Notes: a model not told the origin generated them from the letters alone. Positions 18,946 through 28,658 are shown, counted from the first letter of the stretch. The stretch is 64,000 bases of DNA from Spirosoma telluris (GCA_003259005.1 QLII01000001.1:6253001-6317000), one strand, 5' to 3'. Program-made: numbers and translations.

Positions 18946-20232
18946 ATGAATATACTAATACTTGGGTCTGGTGGGAGAGAGCACGCCTTTGCATGGAAAT
19001 TAGCGCAAAGCCCGTTATGTGATACATTGTTTGTGGCCCCTGGCAATGCGGGAACAGCGCAGGTTGCCACCAATTTACCGGTTAGCTACACTGATTTTAC
19101 TGCTATTGCTAATACAATTCGGGACAAAAACATTGACCTTCTTATTGTAGGGCCAGAGGAGCCTTTGGTAAAAGGAATTGTGGATTTTCTGCGTCAACAA
19201 TCTGATTTAGCGAGCCTGCGCATTGTTGGGCCTGATGCAAAAGGGGCTCAGTTAGAGGGAAGTAAGGACTTCTCCAAGCAGTTTATGCTTCGATACGGCA
19301 TTCCAACAGCCGCTTCGCAAACATTTACGGCCGAAACGCTTCAGCAGGGGCTAACCTACCTGGAAACGCACTCGTTCCCGATTGTTTTAAAAGCCGACGG
19401 GCTGGCTGCTGGTAAGGGGGTTATTATTGCCGAAACACTTGCTGATGCCAAAACCGCATTAACCGACATGCTCGACGGGCATAAGTTTGGCGATGCGGGT
19501 AGCAAGGTCGTTGTGGAGCAGTTCTTGCGGGGGGTCGAGCTATCGGTGTTTGTCTTATGTGATGGGGAGAACTACAAAATCCTGCCTGAAGCGAAAGATT
19601 ATAAGCGCATTGGCGAAGAAGATACGGGTCCCAACACGGGTGGAATGGGTGCCGTTTCGCCGGTGGTATTTGCCAGTCAGTCGTTCCTGCAAAAGGTTGA
19701 CGATAAGGTAGTTAAGCCAACCTTAGCAGGGTTGAAGCAGGAAGGTATTCATTATCAGGGGTTTATTTTTGTGGGCCTGATGAAGGTGAACGGAGAGCCT
19801 TTCGTGATTGAATACAATGCCCGCATGGGTGACCCTGAAACGGAGGTGGTGTTGCCTCGGCTTCAGAATGATTTTGTTGAATTAATGGTAGCAACTGCCG
19901 ATGGAGAGCTGGATCAAATTTCACTTCAGGTGTCTCCACAAACGGCGGTAACAACCATGTTGGTATCAGGTGGTTATCCCGGTGATTATGTGACCGGTAA
20001 AATCATTTCGGAACTTGGACGTTTAGAAGATGTAACAGCCTTTCATGCTGGAACGCTCGCCCAGGATGGTCACGTGTTGACCAATGGTGGACGAGTTCTA
20101 GCGATAACGGCCCAGGCCAACTCGCTCGAAAATGCGGTTCGGAAATCGCAGGAAGCGGCCCGAATGGTGCAATTTGATGGCAAACAGTACCGTAAAGACA
20201 TCGGGGTCGACCTGATTCGGTATTCAGATTAG
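18946..20232 (+). CDS. purD: Phosphoribosylamine-glycine ligase (GAR synthetase)
   Basis: Second step of purine synthesis: ATP-dependent joining of glycine to phosphoribosylamine. 428 residues with the N-terminal LGSGGREHAFAWKL motif, VGPEEPLVKGIVD (about 66-78), ATP-grasp elements (VLKADGLAAGKGVIIA), and the signature GEEDTGPNTGGMGAVSPV (about 222-239). The metal-binding region EYNARMGDPETEV (about 287-299) is intact. The ATG follows directly after the tandem heptamers. Confidence 0.97.
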   Translation: MNILILGSGGREHAFAWKLAQSPLCDTLFVAPGNAGTAQVATNLPVSYTDFTAIANTIRDKNIDLLIVGPEEPLVKGIVDFLRQQSDLASLRIVGPDAKGAQLEGSKDFSKQFMLRYGIPTAASQTFTAETLQQGLTYLETHSFPIVLKADGLAAGKGVIIAETLADAKTALTDMLDGHKFGDAGSKVVVEQFLRGVELSVFVLCDGENYKILPEAKDYKRIGEEDTGPNTGGMGAVSPVVFASQSFLQKVDDKVVKPTLAGLKQEGIHYQGFIFVGLMKVNGEPFVIEYNARMGDPETEVVLPRLQNDFVELMVATADGELDQISLQVSPQTAVTTMLVSGGYPGDYVTGKIISELGRLEDVTAFHAGTLAQDGHVLTNGGRVLAITAQANSLENAVRKSQEAARMVQFDGKQYRKDIGVDLIRYSD

Positions 20233-20315
20233 TTTAATGTTTGTAGGTTGAGGTTTGTTGCCAGTTGGTACAGAACGTCAAACCACAAACGTCAGACTTC
20301 AAACACATATATATT

Positions 20316-21515
20316 ATGTCATGTAAATCCTGTGCAACCGGTGGGTGCGGAACCCAACGTGGAGCATCCGATGGCCTTCAGAAAACGGCTACTACTGGAT
20401 GCGGAAGCGGTGGATGTAGCACCGGAGGCTGCAATAAATTAAATTCATTTGACTGGCTAAGCGACATCGCCATGCCGGGACTGCGATACGATGTAGTAGA
20501 GGTTAAGTTTAAAGGTGGCCGGAAAGAGTATTATCGAAATGTTCACCAGCTTGACCTTACTACGGGCGACTATGTTGTAGTGGAAATGCAATCGGGCTTT
20601 CATATTGGAGCCGTGTCATTGCAGGGAGAGTTAGTGCGGTTGCAGGTGAAAAAACGGGTGATTAAGATTAACGACGACACCAAAGTTATTCACCGAATTG
20701 CCACTCCGAAGGATATGGAACGTCATGAACAGGCTGTTCTGCGTGACCTGCCCTCGCTTTATCGTTCTCGTGAAATCGTTCGTGAGCTTAAACTCAACAT
20801 GAAATTGTCTGATGTTGAGTTTCAGTCGGATAACACCAAAGCAACATTTTATTATTCGTCTGAAGAGCGGGTTGATTTTCGGGAGTTAATTAAAATGCTG
20901 GCGAGCGAATTTAAGGCTCGGATTGAAATGCGGCAGATTAGTTTGCGGCAGGAAGCCGGACGGCTTGGGGGAATTGGCTCCTGCGGGCGCGAACTCTGTT
21001 GCTCCACCTGGTTAACCGATTTTAAGAACATCGCAACGTCGGCAGCTCGCTACCAGAATCTATCCCTTAACCCCGCGAAATTATCAGGTCAGTGTGGGCG
21101 CTTGAAGTGCTGCCTGAACTACGAGCTGGATACATACATAGACGCCTTACGTGATATTCCAACGATTGAAAAACCGCTGGAAACGCAGAAAGGCCGCGCT
21201 TATCTTCAGAAAACCGATATTTTCCGTAAACTCATGTGGTTTGGGTATGGAGCTGAAAGTACCTGGCACCCACTGCCCATTGCGCGTGTACTGGAAATCG
21301 TTGAGTTAAACAAAAATGGCATTGTGCCTGAGTCGTTTGATATGCTAATGCCTATAGCTGAAAAAGAGCCCGTTACGGCAGCGGTTCTTAACAGTGATTT
21401 GCAGAAACTAGATGCGAAGTACACCTCGAAAGCGAGTAATAAAAAGAAAAAGAAGAAGCCACGCGGCCCTGAGGGAAATTCACCCCGACCTGCCCCAAAT
21501 GGTAAAGTATCTTAA
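20316..21515 (+). CDS. ricT: PSP1 domain-containing RicT/YaaT-like protein
   Basis: 399 residues from the ATG at 20316; an in-frame TTG/GTG-type start at 20265 would add 17 residues in what looks like leader. The N-terminus is an unusual Cys/Gly-rich stretch with seven Cys in about 40 residues. The PSP1 core then shows SCGRELCCSTWLTDF and SGQCGRLKCCLNYELD, the conserved cysteine clusters that bind an Fe-S cluster in RicT. In Bacillus RicT works in the Ric (Y) complex affecting RNase Y and RNA processing; here its partner is unknown. A Lys-rich C-terminal tail ends the protein, 40 bases before blaR1's end. Confidence 0.85.
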   Translation: MSCKSCATGGCGTQRGASDGLQKTATTGCGSGGCSTGGCNKLNSFDWLSDIAMPGLRYDVVEVKFKGGRKEYYRNVHQLDLTTGDYVVVEMQSGFHIGAVSLQGELVRLQVKKRVIKINDDTKVIHRIATPKDMERHEQAVLRDLPSLYRSREIVRELKLNMKLSDVEFQSDNTKATFYYSSEERVDFRELIKMLASEFKARIEMRQISLRQEAGRLGGIGSCGRELCCSTWLTDFKNIATSAARYQNLSLNPAKLSGQCGRLKCCLNYELDTYIDALRDIPTIEKPLETQKGRAYLQKTDIFRKLMWFGYGAESTWHPLPIARVLEIVELNKNGIVPESFDMLMPIAEKEPVTAAVLNSDLQKLDAKYTSKASNKKKKKKPRGPEGNSPRPAPNGKVS

Positions 21516-21556
21516 CGAAATAACCCCGGCCAGCTAGGTCGGGGTTATTTCGTTAA
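21512..21556. terminator. Inverted repeat between ricT and blaR1
   Basis: 17-bp perfect arms at 21512-21528 and 21540-21556 with an 11-base loop. The left arm includes the ricT stop codon, and the right arm ends 11 bases before the blaR1 stop. It is a likely bidirectional terminator for the convergent pair. Confidence 0.8.
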
Positions 21557-21567
21557 AGGTAGTAAAC

Positions 21568-23286
21568 TTAAAAATCGCCGGAATAAAAAGGGCTAAAAAC
21601 GTAGTAGCTGCTGTCTCGCTTAGCCCGTTTGGGGCTGGTTTGTATATATAACTCAAAGCGAGATACTGGATTATCTGCACGGAACCACTCCAGATAAGGT
21701 CTCTCTTTTGTATAAAGCCGGGCTACTTCACGAACATGAACGGTTTTTACGTCTTCAGGCGTGGCCGGTAAGTTGTTAATAAAAATGTCTACAGTCTTAG
21801 CGTAATCGTCATATACTTTCAGGTGCTCATTTTTGGTTCGCTCGACCAGCGCATTTCTGTTATGAAAAAACGTGGCTTCGAGTAGCTGGTTCATAGTAAA
21901 CGAAAAGCTCTCCCCGAGTGGGAACTGTGAGACGGTAGCCGCTTGAAGCAACGTGAAAAACTGTTTTCGCTGCCCGTTAAATGGCAAAGGCTTAGGACTC
22001 GTCTGAACAATAATCTGGTAGGGCTTGGCTTTGGTATCAATGCCAGCCAGATTCTCGAATTGGTGCATTACAAACAACTCACTAACAAACTCTGGCGATA
22101 GTTTTTGTAGGACTTCTGCTTGAACTTCTTTCCCATCAATGTATATCGCCGACGCATATTTGTAATCGTCAGGAAGTATAAATTCATCTCCTTTCAATTG
22201 AATCACAACGGGTCTGCTCTGGACAATCTCAGTACCAAATTTACTTCTGAAGAGGGCCAGATGTCGATACCATGTCCCTTTGTCTTCCAGACCAACAACC
22301 AGTGCCCGCGTTGGACTACTAGCGGGCAGCGCGTTTAGAGGGAGAGAAGACTCTTTTTTATCCGTATGCCGACAGGCTAGTGCCATCATACCCATCAGGA
22401 GTGCCCAAAGTGTATACCGCCACCAGGCCGATGAGCCCGAATGATGACTGTTCATCATACTGACACGCTGACGTAAGGTCGGGCCGCTAAATTGATTGGT
22501 AATAACTGATTGTCCGCCTAACATACTCACTTTGACCAAATTATACTGATAGGCTCTGGCATCAACACCTTCGGCCAGAACGGCATGGTCAGCGCTGAAC
22601 TCGAGCGTTTGGTGGAGTAATTGCCTGAAGAGATAGGCCGCCGGATTGAACCAGAAAAGGATGCATACCAACTCGGCACCTAGCATATCGTAACTATGCC
22701 GATCGCGTACATGCACCCGTTCATGTCTAAGAATCTGCTCTAGTTCGTCAGGGGTATGCTGAGTAGGGTTCATCACCACCCAGTCGAAAAATGAAAAAGG
22801 GGATGTAATAGCTTCGTTACGAACCAGCGTAAAGTCGTCATAGGGCTCGTGAGTTGATTGTCGAATGAGCCGTCGTAAGGAAAGCAATTGGATACAAAAT
22901 CGGACAAGCAAGAGGAAAACCCCGCTGGCATAGAGTAGTAAGAGACCAAGGGGCCATGACCAAACGAATTTTGCTGGCTGATTTCGAAAAAGTCGGTATG
23001 TCTTTTTAGTCGGAAATGTAATCGTAACCTCAGGTGGAGAGGGAGTCAGACCTGGCAACATCCGTGGGACGATTACCTGTGCAGTTCGGTGCATCACGGT
23101 TCGCACACGTTCGGGCCGCCAATCGGGCAGCTCCAGCAGGGGCAGGAGTAAAGCCCCTGCCAGACCTAGCCACAGCGCCAGCCGATTCGCGCCGAAAAAC
23201 GTTTCGCGCCGAAGCAATGCGTAAAACGCAATGCTGACAACCGCCAGAAGTGCATTGACCAGCAGAACGTAACGCAGGATTTCCAT
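21568..23286 (-). CDS. BlaR1-family M56 metallopeptidase (antirepressor-like)
   Basis: 572-residue membrane peptidase. Hydrophobic segments occur near residues 1-55 and 110-135. The zinc motif HERVH (in LRHERVHVRDRH, about 189-200) lies before another hydrophobic stretch and FSADHAVL. In BlaR1/MecR1 systems a membrane M56 peptidase inactivates the BlaI repressor after sensing a signal. The C-terminal 270 residues here are not a penicillin-binding domain that I can recognise, so the signal need not be a beta-lactam. Encoded after blaI on the same strand with a 97-base gap holding an inverted repeat. Confidence 0.85.
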   Translation of the reverse strand: MEILRYVLLVNALLAVVSIAFYALLRRETFFGANRLALWLGLAGALLLPLLELPDWRPERVRTVMHRTAQVIVPRMLPGLTPSPPEVTITFPTKKTYRLFRNQPAKFVWSWPLGLLLLYASGVFLLLVRFCIQLLSLRRLIRQSTHEPYDDFTLVRNEAITSPFSFFDWVVMNPTQHTPDELEQILRHERVHVRDRHSYDMLGAELVCILFWFNPAAYLFRQLLHQTLEFSADHAVLAEGVDARAYQYNLVKVSMLGGQSVITNQFSGPTLRQRVSMMNSHHSGSSAWWRYTLWALLMGMMALACRHTDKKESSLPLNALPASSPTRALVVGLEDKGTWYRHLALFRSKFGTEIVQSRPVVIQLKGDEFILPDDYKYASAIYIDGKEVQAEVLQKLSPEFVSELFVMHQFENLAGIDTKAKPYQIIVQTSPKPLPFNGQRKQFFTLLQAATVSQFPLGESFSFTMNQLLEATFFHNRNALVERTKNEHLKVYDDYAKTVDIFINNLPATPEDVKTVHVREVARLYTKERPYLEWFRADNPVSRFELYIQTSPKRAKRDSSYYVFSPFYSGDF

Positions 23287-23305
23287 AGTTTAAACGTCAT
23301 TTGTT

Positions 23306-23374
23306 GTCATTAAGTGGTCAGTTGTTGTCATAAAGGTTGGAACACTAAATGGAAATGGCTGACCACTTAATGAC
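23306..23374. repeat. Intercistronic inverted repeat between blaI and blaR1
   Basis: Perfect 16-bp arms at 23306-23321 and 23359-23374 separated by 37 bases. As both flanking genes are on the minus strand, a hairpin here could tune or separate blaR1 expression rather than mark a convergent terminus. Confidence 0.65.
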
Positions 23375-23383
23375 TGTAAATGA

Positions 23384-23743
23384 CTATTTCTTTTCAATCA
23401 TAGCCAGAATTTCACGCAATTCATCCGCCGAAATCTTCTCATTCTTAGCAAAGTAGCTTACCAGATTCTTATATGAATTGTCGAAATACTCATCCACTAC
23501 TTTTTTCAATACAAACCGATTCTGATAGGCTTCCTTCGTGATGATGGGGTAATACTCATGCGTGTTGCCGTAGGCTTTATGGCCGATATAGCCCTTTTCT
23601 TCGAGGTTACGGACAATCGTTGAAACGGTATTATAATGCAGGGGAGGATTTGTAAACTGAGGAACCATATCTTTTACATACCCCTGCTCCATTTTCCAGA
23701 GCACCTGCATTACTTCTTCTTCTTTCGCGGTTAACTTTTCCAT
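23384..23743 (-). CDS. BlaI/MecI/CopY-family transcriptional repressor
   Basis: 119 residues. An N-terminal winged helix (LTAKEEEVMQVLWKMEQGYVKDMV, then HYNTVSTIVRNLEEKGYIGHK with the recognition helix) occupies about residues 3-60; the C-terminal helices (about 75-119) form the dimer part. It is expected to bind operators as a dimer and be inactivated by the M56 peptidase encoded downstream. The upstream region has a consensus promoter and two palindromes overlapping it, consistent with autoregulation. The divergent gene is gldH. Confidence 0.92.
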   Translation of the reverse strand: MEKLTAKEEEVMQVLWKMEQGYVKDMVPQFTNPPLHYNTVSTIVRNLEEKGYIGHKAYGNTHEYYPIITKEAYQNRFVLKKVVDEYFDNSYKNLVSYFAKNEKISADELREILAMIEKK

Positions 23744-23747
23744 AAGA

Positions 23748-23778
23748 CAAACCTAAAACTATTTTTATCGTTTGCAAA
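23748..23778 (-). promoter_or_regulatory. Promoter of blaI, possibly leaderless
   Basis: On the minus strand, TTTG (23775-23778), exactly 19 bases, then TAGGTTTG (23748-23755) match the Bacteroidota -33/-7 consensus. The -7 core ends only four bases before the blaI ATG, so transcription would start at or next to the start codon. Confidence 0.7.
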
Positions 23779-23792
23779 CTAGTTGGGTAGTT
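23770..23792. promoter_or_regulatory. Candidate BlaI operator(s) overlapping the -33 element
   Basis: Two overlapping dyads: GTTTGCAAAC (23770-23779, perfect 10-mer palindrome) and AACTA-6-TAGTT on the minus strand (23777-23792). They cover the blaI -33 box and lie just upstream of the gldH -33 box. Assignment to BlaI is by position only. Confidence 0.5.
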
Positions 23793-23800
23793 TTTTCTCG

Positions 23801-23832
23801 TTTGAAAAGCCAGATGTACCGTTGTAGCTTTG
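23801..23832 (+). promoter_or_regulatory. Promoter of gldH
   Basis: TTTG (23801-23804), 20 bases, then TAGCTTTG (23825-23832), close to the Bacteroidota consensus. The start codon is at 23854, leaving a leader of about 15 bases. Confidence 0.7.
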
Positions 23833-23853
23833 TACATTATTCTTTGTGAGGTT

Positions 23854-24330
23854 ATGAAACGATTGGGAGTGGTGTTATTCATAGTGTGGCTATTCGCTGG
23901 CTGTGATACGAATGCGGTCTATAAAGAGTACACCGATATTGACGACGGTAAATGGTATATCAAAAATGCACCATCGTTCACGTTCGAAATTGCCGATGCA
24001 TCGGAGCCATACAATATTTACTATAACCTTCGAAACAGCCTGTCATATGGCTACTACAATCTCTATCTGACTCGTTATCTGCGTGATGCAACCGGTAAGG
24101 AATTGGAATCCCGATTAGATGAATTAATTCTGATGGACCCCAAAACCGGTAAACCAAACGGCGATGGCCTGGGCGACCTGTTCGACCATAAGGTTCTTAT
24201 GAAACGCAACTACCGATTCCCTAAGCCAGGCAAATACACTATTCAGATTCGGCAGTATATGCGTCAGGACCCACTGCTCAATATTCTGAGCGTAGGAATT
24301 ACCGTTGAGAAAGCTGGCTCCACCAATTAA
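23854..24330 (+). CDS. gldH: Gliding motility lipoprotein GldH
   Basis: 158 residues. The ATG at 23854 gives a lipoprotein signal with lipobox LFAGC (Cys near residue 17); upstream in-frame codons overlap the promoter. The body has the GldH pattern (FTFEIADASEPYNIYYNLRNSLSYGYYNLYL, then LGDLFDHKVLMKRNYRFPKPGKYTIQI). GldH is needed for Bacteroidota gliding motility and T9SS function. A PAP2-family gene follows 18 bases later on the same strand, likely co-transcribed. Confidence 0.9.
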   Translation: MKRLGVVLFIVWLFAGCDTNAVYKEYTDIDDGKWYIKNAPSFTFEIADASEPYNIYYNLRNSLSYGYYNLYLTRYLRDATGKELESRLDELILMDPKTGKPNGDGLGDLFDHKVLMKRNYRFPKPGKYTIQIRQYMRQDPLLNILSVGITVEKAGSTN

Positions 24331-24348
24331 TCCAACGAATTGACGCTA

Positions 24349-24987
24349 ATGCTTTTCGATTTAGTACGTAAAAATCGGTTCTTTTTTCTCCCCTACCTGT
24401 TCGTCCTGGTGCTCCTTGGTGTATTGCAACTAGTCTACACACAAGAGCAGCTAATGCAATGGGTCAATGTACGGAATAGCTTACTGGCCGATCAGCTCTT
24501 TCCTTATATCACCTATATGGGCGACGGGGCATTTTTTGTCGTTGTTTGCGTGATCCTGTTGATTTATAAGTGGCGGATTGGTTTGATGGGGTTTGCCAGT
24601 TTTGCGCTCTCTTCACTAACATCTGAGTTTTTGAAGAAGCTTGTCTTCACGGGATCGCCCCGTCCACTGAAATTTTTTGAGCATTCTACCTTTCAGTATC
24701 ACATCATTAAGGGGCTGGATATTTATAGCTACAACAGTTTTCCGTCAGGCCATACTACCACTGCTTTTGCCACATTTAGTCTATTGGCATTTCTCGACAA
24801 GAAGAAGGAGAGAGGAGTTCTCTTCCTGCTTTTAGGCGTTCTAACGGGCTATTCGCGTGTGTATTTGTTCCAGCATTTTGTCGAAGATACCTATGCCGGT
24901 TCGCTGGTCGGAACGATTTCATCGATTATTATTTATTTATTAATGTATCGTTGGCGAACGAAGGGAGAAACTATAGCGGGCAAGTAG
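24349..24987 (+). CDS. PAP2-family membrane phosphatase
   Basis: 212 residues from the ATG at 24349 (an in-frame TTG lies nine bases upstream). About five membrane segments. All three PAP2 motifs are visible: KKLVFTGSPRP (about residues 101-111), YNSFPSGHTTTAF (about 126-138) and SRVYLFQHFVED (about 167-178). Likely acts on a lipid phosphate or pyrophosphate such as undecaprenyl-PP or phosphatidic acid; the substrate cannot be read. Follows gldH closely. Confidence 0.9.
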   Translation: MLFDLVRKNRFFFLPYLFVLVLLGVLQLVYTQEQLMQWVNVRNSLLADQLFPYITYMGDGAFFVVVCVILLIYKWRIGLMGFASFALSSLTSEFLKKLVFTGSPRPLKFFEHSTFQYHIIKGLDIYSYNSFPSGHTTTAFATFSLLAFLDKKKERGVLFLLLGVLTGYSRVYLFQHFVEDTYAGSLVGTISSIIIYLLMYRWRTKGETIAGK

Positions 24988-25091
24988 CGTCTCTTTTGTC
25001 TACCTTTGTTTAGGGTTCCGCCGAACCATTGACCAAGCAGAGCCGTTACTTCATTACTGACTACCATCAACGTGCATCGATAAACTCTCTC

Positions 25092-26983
25092 ATGAGCGAC
25101 GCCATTAAGCATGAGTGCGGTATAGCCTTAATTCGGCTCCGCAAACCGTACCAGTATTATATAGACAAGTACGGAACGGCTCTTTATGGGGCCAACAAAC
25201 TATACCTGCTCATGGAAAAGCAGGTCAACCGAGGCCAGGATGGCGCCGGGATCGCTAATATAAAACTCGATGTTCCGCCTGGCCGTCGCTATATCAGCCG
25301 CTACCGATCAGTCGATCAACGACCCGTCACGGACATCTTCGAAAAAGTCAATAAGAAATTCCGCAAAGCGCTCAAAGGCAATAAAGACAAGGCTAAGGAC
25401 GCAAAATGGCTCCAGGAAAACATTGCCTTCACAGGCGAGGTCTGGATGGGGCACCTTCGCTACGGCACACATGGAGCCAATGAGATTGAGAATTGCCATC
25501 CTATGCTTCGGCAAAGTAACTGGCGAAGCCGTAATCTGGTCGTAGCGGGTAATTTCAATATGACCAACGTTGATGACCTGTTCGACAAACTTGTTTCATT
25601 GGGCCAGCATCCGAAGGATAAGGTTGACACCGTAACGGTGATGGAAAAAATAGGACACTTTCTGGATGAAGAAAACCAGCGGGTGTTTGAGCGTTTCAAA
25701 GGTATTTACGAAAACCCTGATTTGTCGGATATTATTGAAGACAATCTGGATCTTCAGCGGGTTTTACACCGCTCTTGCCGTGATTTCGATGGTGGCTATG
25801 CCATGGTAGGCATGACGGGCTATGGGGCTGCTTTCGTTGCCCGTGATCCCGCAGGTATTCGTCCGGCTTATTACTATGCGGATGATGAAGTTGTAGTGGT
25901 AGCCTCGGAGAAACCAGCCATTAAAACTGCCTTTAACGTTGAATATAGTGCCATTCAGGAGGTAAAACCTGGCCATGCCCTTATCGTTGACAAATATGGG
26001 GAGTATATGGAGCAGGAGTTTGTAACACCTATCGAAAAGAAATCCTGCAGTTTCGAGCGGATTTATTTTTCTCGAGCTACTGATCCCGACATTTACAACG
26101 AGCGTAAATCATTGGGTAAACTGCTGATTCCGCAGATTCTCAAAGAAATTGACTATGATCTCGAAAATACAGTCTTCTCTTACATACCAAATACAGCGGA
26201 AACGGCCTTCTTTGGTATGGTTGAGGGATTAGAAGAATACCTCTATAAACAGCGCAAAAAGGCGATTATGGAGGGTATTCTGTTCGAGGAAGAGTTAGAC
26301 CGAGTGCTTTCGTTCAGGCCACGAATTGAAAAACTGGTTGCTAAAGATGTAAAACTGCGGACATTCATTGCCGACGACTCGCAGCGTGATGATATGGTGT
26401 CGCATGTATACGATACTACGTTTGAAGTTATCAAAAAAGGCAAAGACAATGTAGTCGTGGTCGATGATTCGATTGTGCGCGGTACGACACTCGAAAAAAG
26501 TATCCTGCGTATGCTGGATCGATTAGGGCCTAAAAAGATTATTATTGTTTCGTCTGCCCCGCAAATTCGCTTTCCTGACTGCTACGGCATTGATATGTCG
26601 AAATTTAAGGAGTTTATTGGTTTCCGGGCAGCTCTTGAATTACTCAAGGATCGAGGCATGGACGATCTACTTGATGAAGTCTACGCCCAGTGTGTAGCAG
26701 CAATCGAGTCGGGTAATGCCAGCCAGCAGAATTATGTAAAGGCGCTTTTCGATCCCTTTACGCACGAGGAGCTATCCAAAAAAGTGTCCCAGATCGTTAC
26801 TCCTGACGATTTAAAGGCTGAAGTGGCCGTTGTCTATCAAACGGTGGAAAACCTTCATAAAGCCTGCCCAAATCACTCTGGTGACTGGTATTTCACAGGC
26901 AATTATCCTACCCCGGTGGGAACGTCGTCGTGAACAAAGCCTTCGTAAACTTTATGGAAGGCAAGTTGGTACGAGCCTATTAA
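25092..26983 (+). CDS. purF: Long amidophosphoribosyltransferase (PurF family), with apparent frameshift at the C-terminus
   Basis: 630 residues after repair. I start at the ATG at 25092 because it places the N-terminal nucleophile Cys at about residue 9 (MSDAIKHECGIALIRL); a TTG at 25029 would bury it. The Ntn glutaminase domain shows RGQDGAGIANI and GHLRYGTHG; the phosphoribosyltransferase motif VVVVDDSIVRGTTLEKS is intact. The family normally transfers ammonia to PRPP. It is longer than classical PurF (about 500), a form seen in Bacteroidota. The frame slips in a C4 run (26911-26914); one extra C gives PTPGGNVVVNKAFVNFMEG and a stop at 26981-26983. Confidence 0.85.
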
Positions 26984-26984
26984 T

Positions 26985-27070
26985 AAGGAGAAAGGAGGAG
27001 AGGACGAAGGGGAGAAAGGATTGCTACATGCCTATCCTTTCTCCCCTTCGTCCTCTCCTCCTTTCTCCTT
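26985..27070. terminator. Perfect 36-bp purine/pyrimidine inverted repeat between convergent genes
   Basis: Arms at 26985-27020 (all A/G but one C) and 27035-27070 are exact reverse complements with a 14-base loop whose ends also pair. It starts one base after the corrected purF stop codon and ends three bases before the corrected stop of the haloperoxidase-like gene. It almost certainly ends both transcripts. Confidence 0.9.
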
Positions 27071-27073
27071 GTT

Positions 27074-28485
27074 TTATTTCTCCCAAGCCAGCGCATTTAC
27101 ATTTGCCCCGATTTTCTTGCCTTCCGTCAAACCTGTTTCGTTGTCCTGCTTGGTGTGAATATTGCCGTAGAAACGCGAATCGGCAGACTCCTGAGCCGAT
27201 GCTTCAAACGAGGTAAACGAGCGAGCCTTGAACGCAATATGCCGAAGGGGATCATCGGGTCGACCAACGTGTGAATCGTCGGTAAAGGCGAAGTTGTCGC
27301 CGTATAAAGCCGTAAGTACTGTTGCTGCTGACGATGACTGGGTAGCATGGCCAGATGGATAACCCGGAAAAGGGGGGCTGGCCAGAAAGGAACCCAGGCT
27401 GGATCTATCGCCAGTCGAACATACGTATAAGGGCGAAGATTATTATAGGTGAATTTACAGCGCCAGCAGAGAATGAACGCATCCGCTACGGAAATACCTG
27501 TGCGGGCAAACGTTTCGGCTGCTTTGGCCAGGTTTGCTTTCGTAGATACTGCGGCAATTCGGGCAAGGCTATAAGAATGGCCCGGTGGCGTAAACGAGTC
27601 ACCCGGATTATCGGACCACCAAAGCGAAATCTCTTTTTCTGTTTGAGTTAAACTTTTAGACTTATTGTACACATCCATGTACTGACTGAAAATTGCGGAT
27701 TTAACATCAGTTGAATAGGTTAGTGGTTTGGGCATGGGCAGGTCGTTATTAGCCTTCACAAACGTGCGATTTTTGCCCCAGTAAGGTTGCATTGGAATCT
27801 TCTGGCCATTTTCGGTGGGCTGCCACATACCAGCTCCCGTTGGGACAACATAACTCGCCGGGAAATTACGCGAATAGCCCGCATCGCCCCCATCCGTTTT
27901 TGACCACTCGAATAAGGCGTCTGCGATTTTCTTTCCGAAATCGACCGACCGTTGATTGACGGTTTCGTCGGTGCTTTTAAAGGCCGTTAGCAGGACTGTT
28001 TCGAGGGAGTCGATAATAACTTTATTAGCTGCACTCGTCGTTGGATATAAACTCCGTATAATCTGCGCTTGTGCTGCATTGGCACTAAGTGCCCAGTTAT
28101 ACTCCTTACCTGATTCTGCCTGCGGAAGGGCAGTTAACCCTTGTAGTTGCCCCACCAGCGATTTTCGGTGAGCAATACCGGGTACTACAGATTCATACAT
28201 AGTTATACCAGCATAGCCAAACGCCCGTGAGGCTACGGGTGGAGAAAATCCAGGTGTCGTTTTGGTGAGTTTAAGCTGTAATGCAGCCCATGTGGTCGCC
28301 ACATCACCTGTATACTGGTCAGCGGCTTTACCCGTAGTTAATGTTGGTATGACATCATCAGTAGATTGTTTCCGGCAGCCTTGCAGGAAGGCAATTAATA
28401 AAAGAGTGGTTAGTAATCCCCGATAGTTGTGTTTGATAATAGTCTTTGAAGTCGGGAGCTTACGGTGGGTAAAATGTATATTCAT
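27074..28485 (-). CDS. Vanadium-dependent haloperoxidase/PAP2-like lipoprotein, with apparent frameshift
   Basis: 470 residues after repair. The N-terminus is a lipoprotein signal with lipobox FLQGC (Cys at about residue 37). The first active-site block is KFTYNNLRPYTYVR. The frame slips at an A-run (27385-27387 plus strand); one extra base restores PGYPSGHATQS and then SRFYGNIHTKQDNETG, the second and third vanadate/phosphate-binding blocks. Without it the catalytic His residues are lost and the stop moves to 27127. Family members are haloperoxidases or acid phosphatases and I cannot choose between them. Likely anchored in the outer or inner membrane facing the periplasm. Confidence 0.85.
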
Positions 28486-28622
28486 CGTATTACCATGTAA
28501 AAAGAATCGCTATAGCCGCTATGGAGCTGAGCGTCAATAGCGATTTTAGCAAAAATGTTGCCAAAAAAAGTAGGCCACTTATGGCTGTAGCAACTGCAAT
28601 CACTAATGTGTTAACTTCGCTG

Positions 28623-28630
28623 TAGATTTG
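28623..28630 (+). promoter_or_regulatory. Possible -7 element for dnaG
   Basis: TAGATTTG fits TAnnTTTG and lies 28 bases before the dnaG start, but no well-spaced TTG is present. Confidence 0.35.
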
Positions 28631-28658
28631 AAACTTGAATAAATCCTGATCCTGTCTA

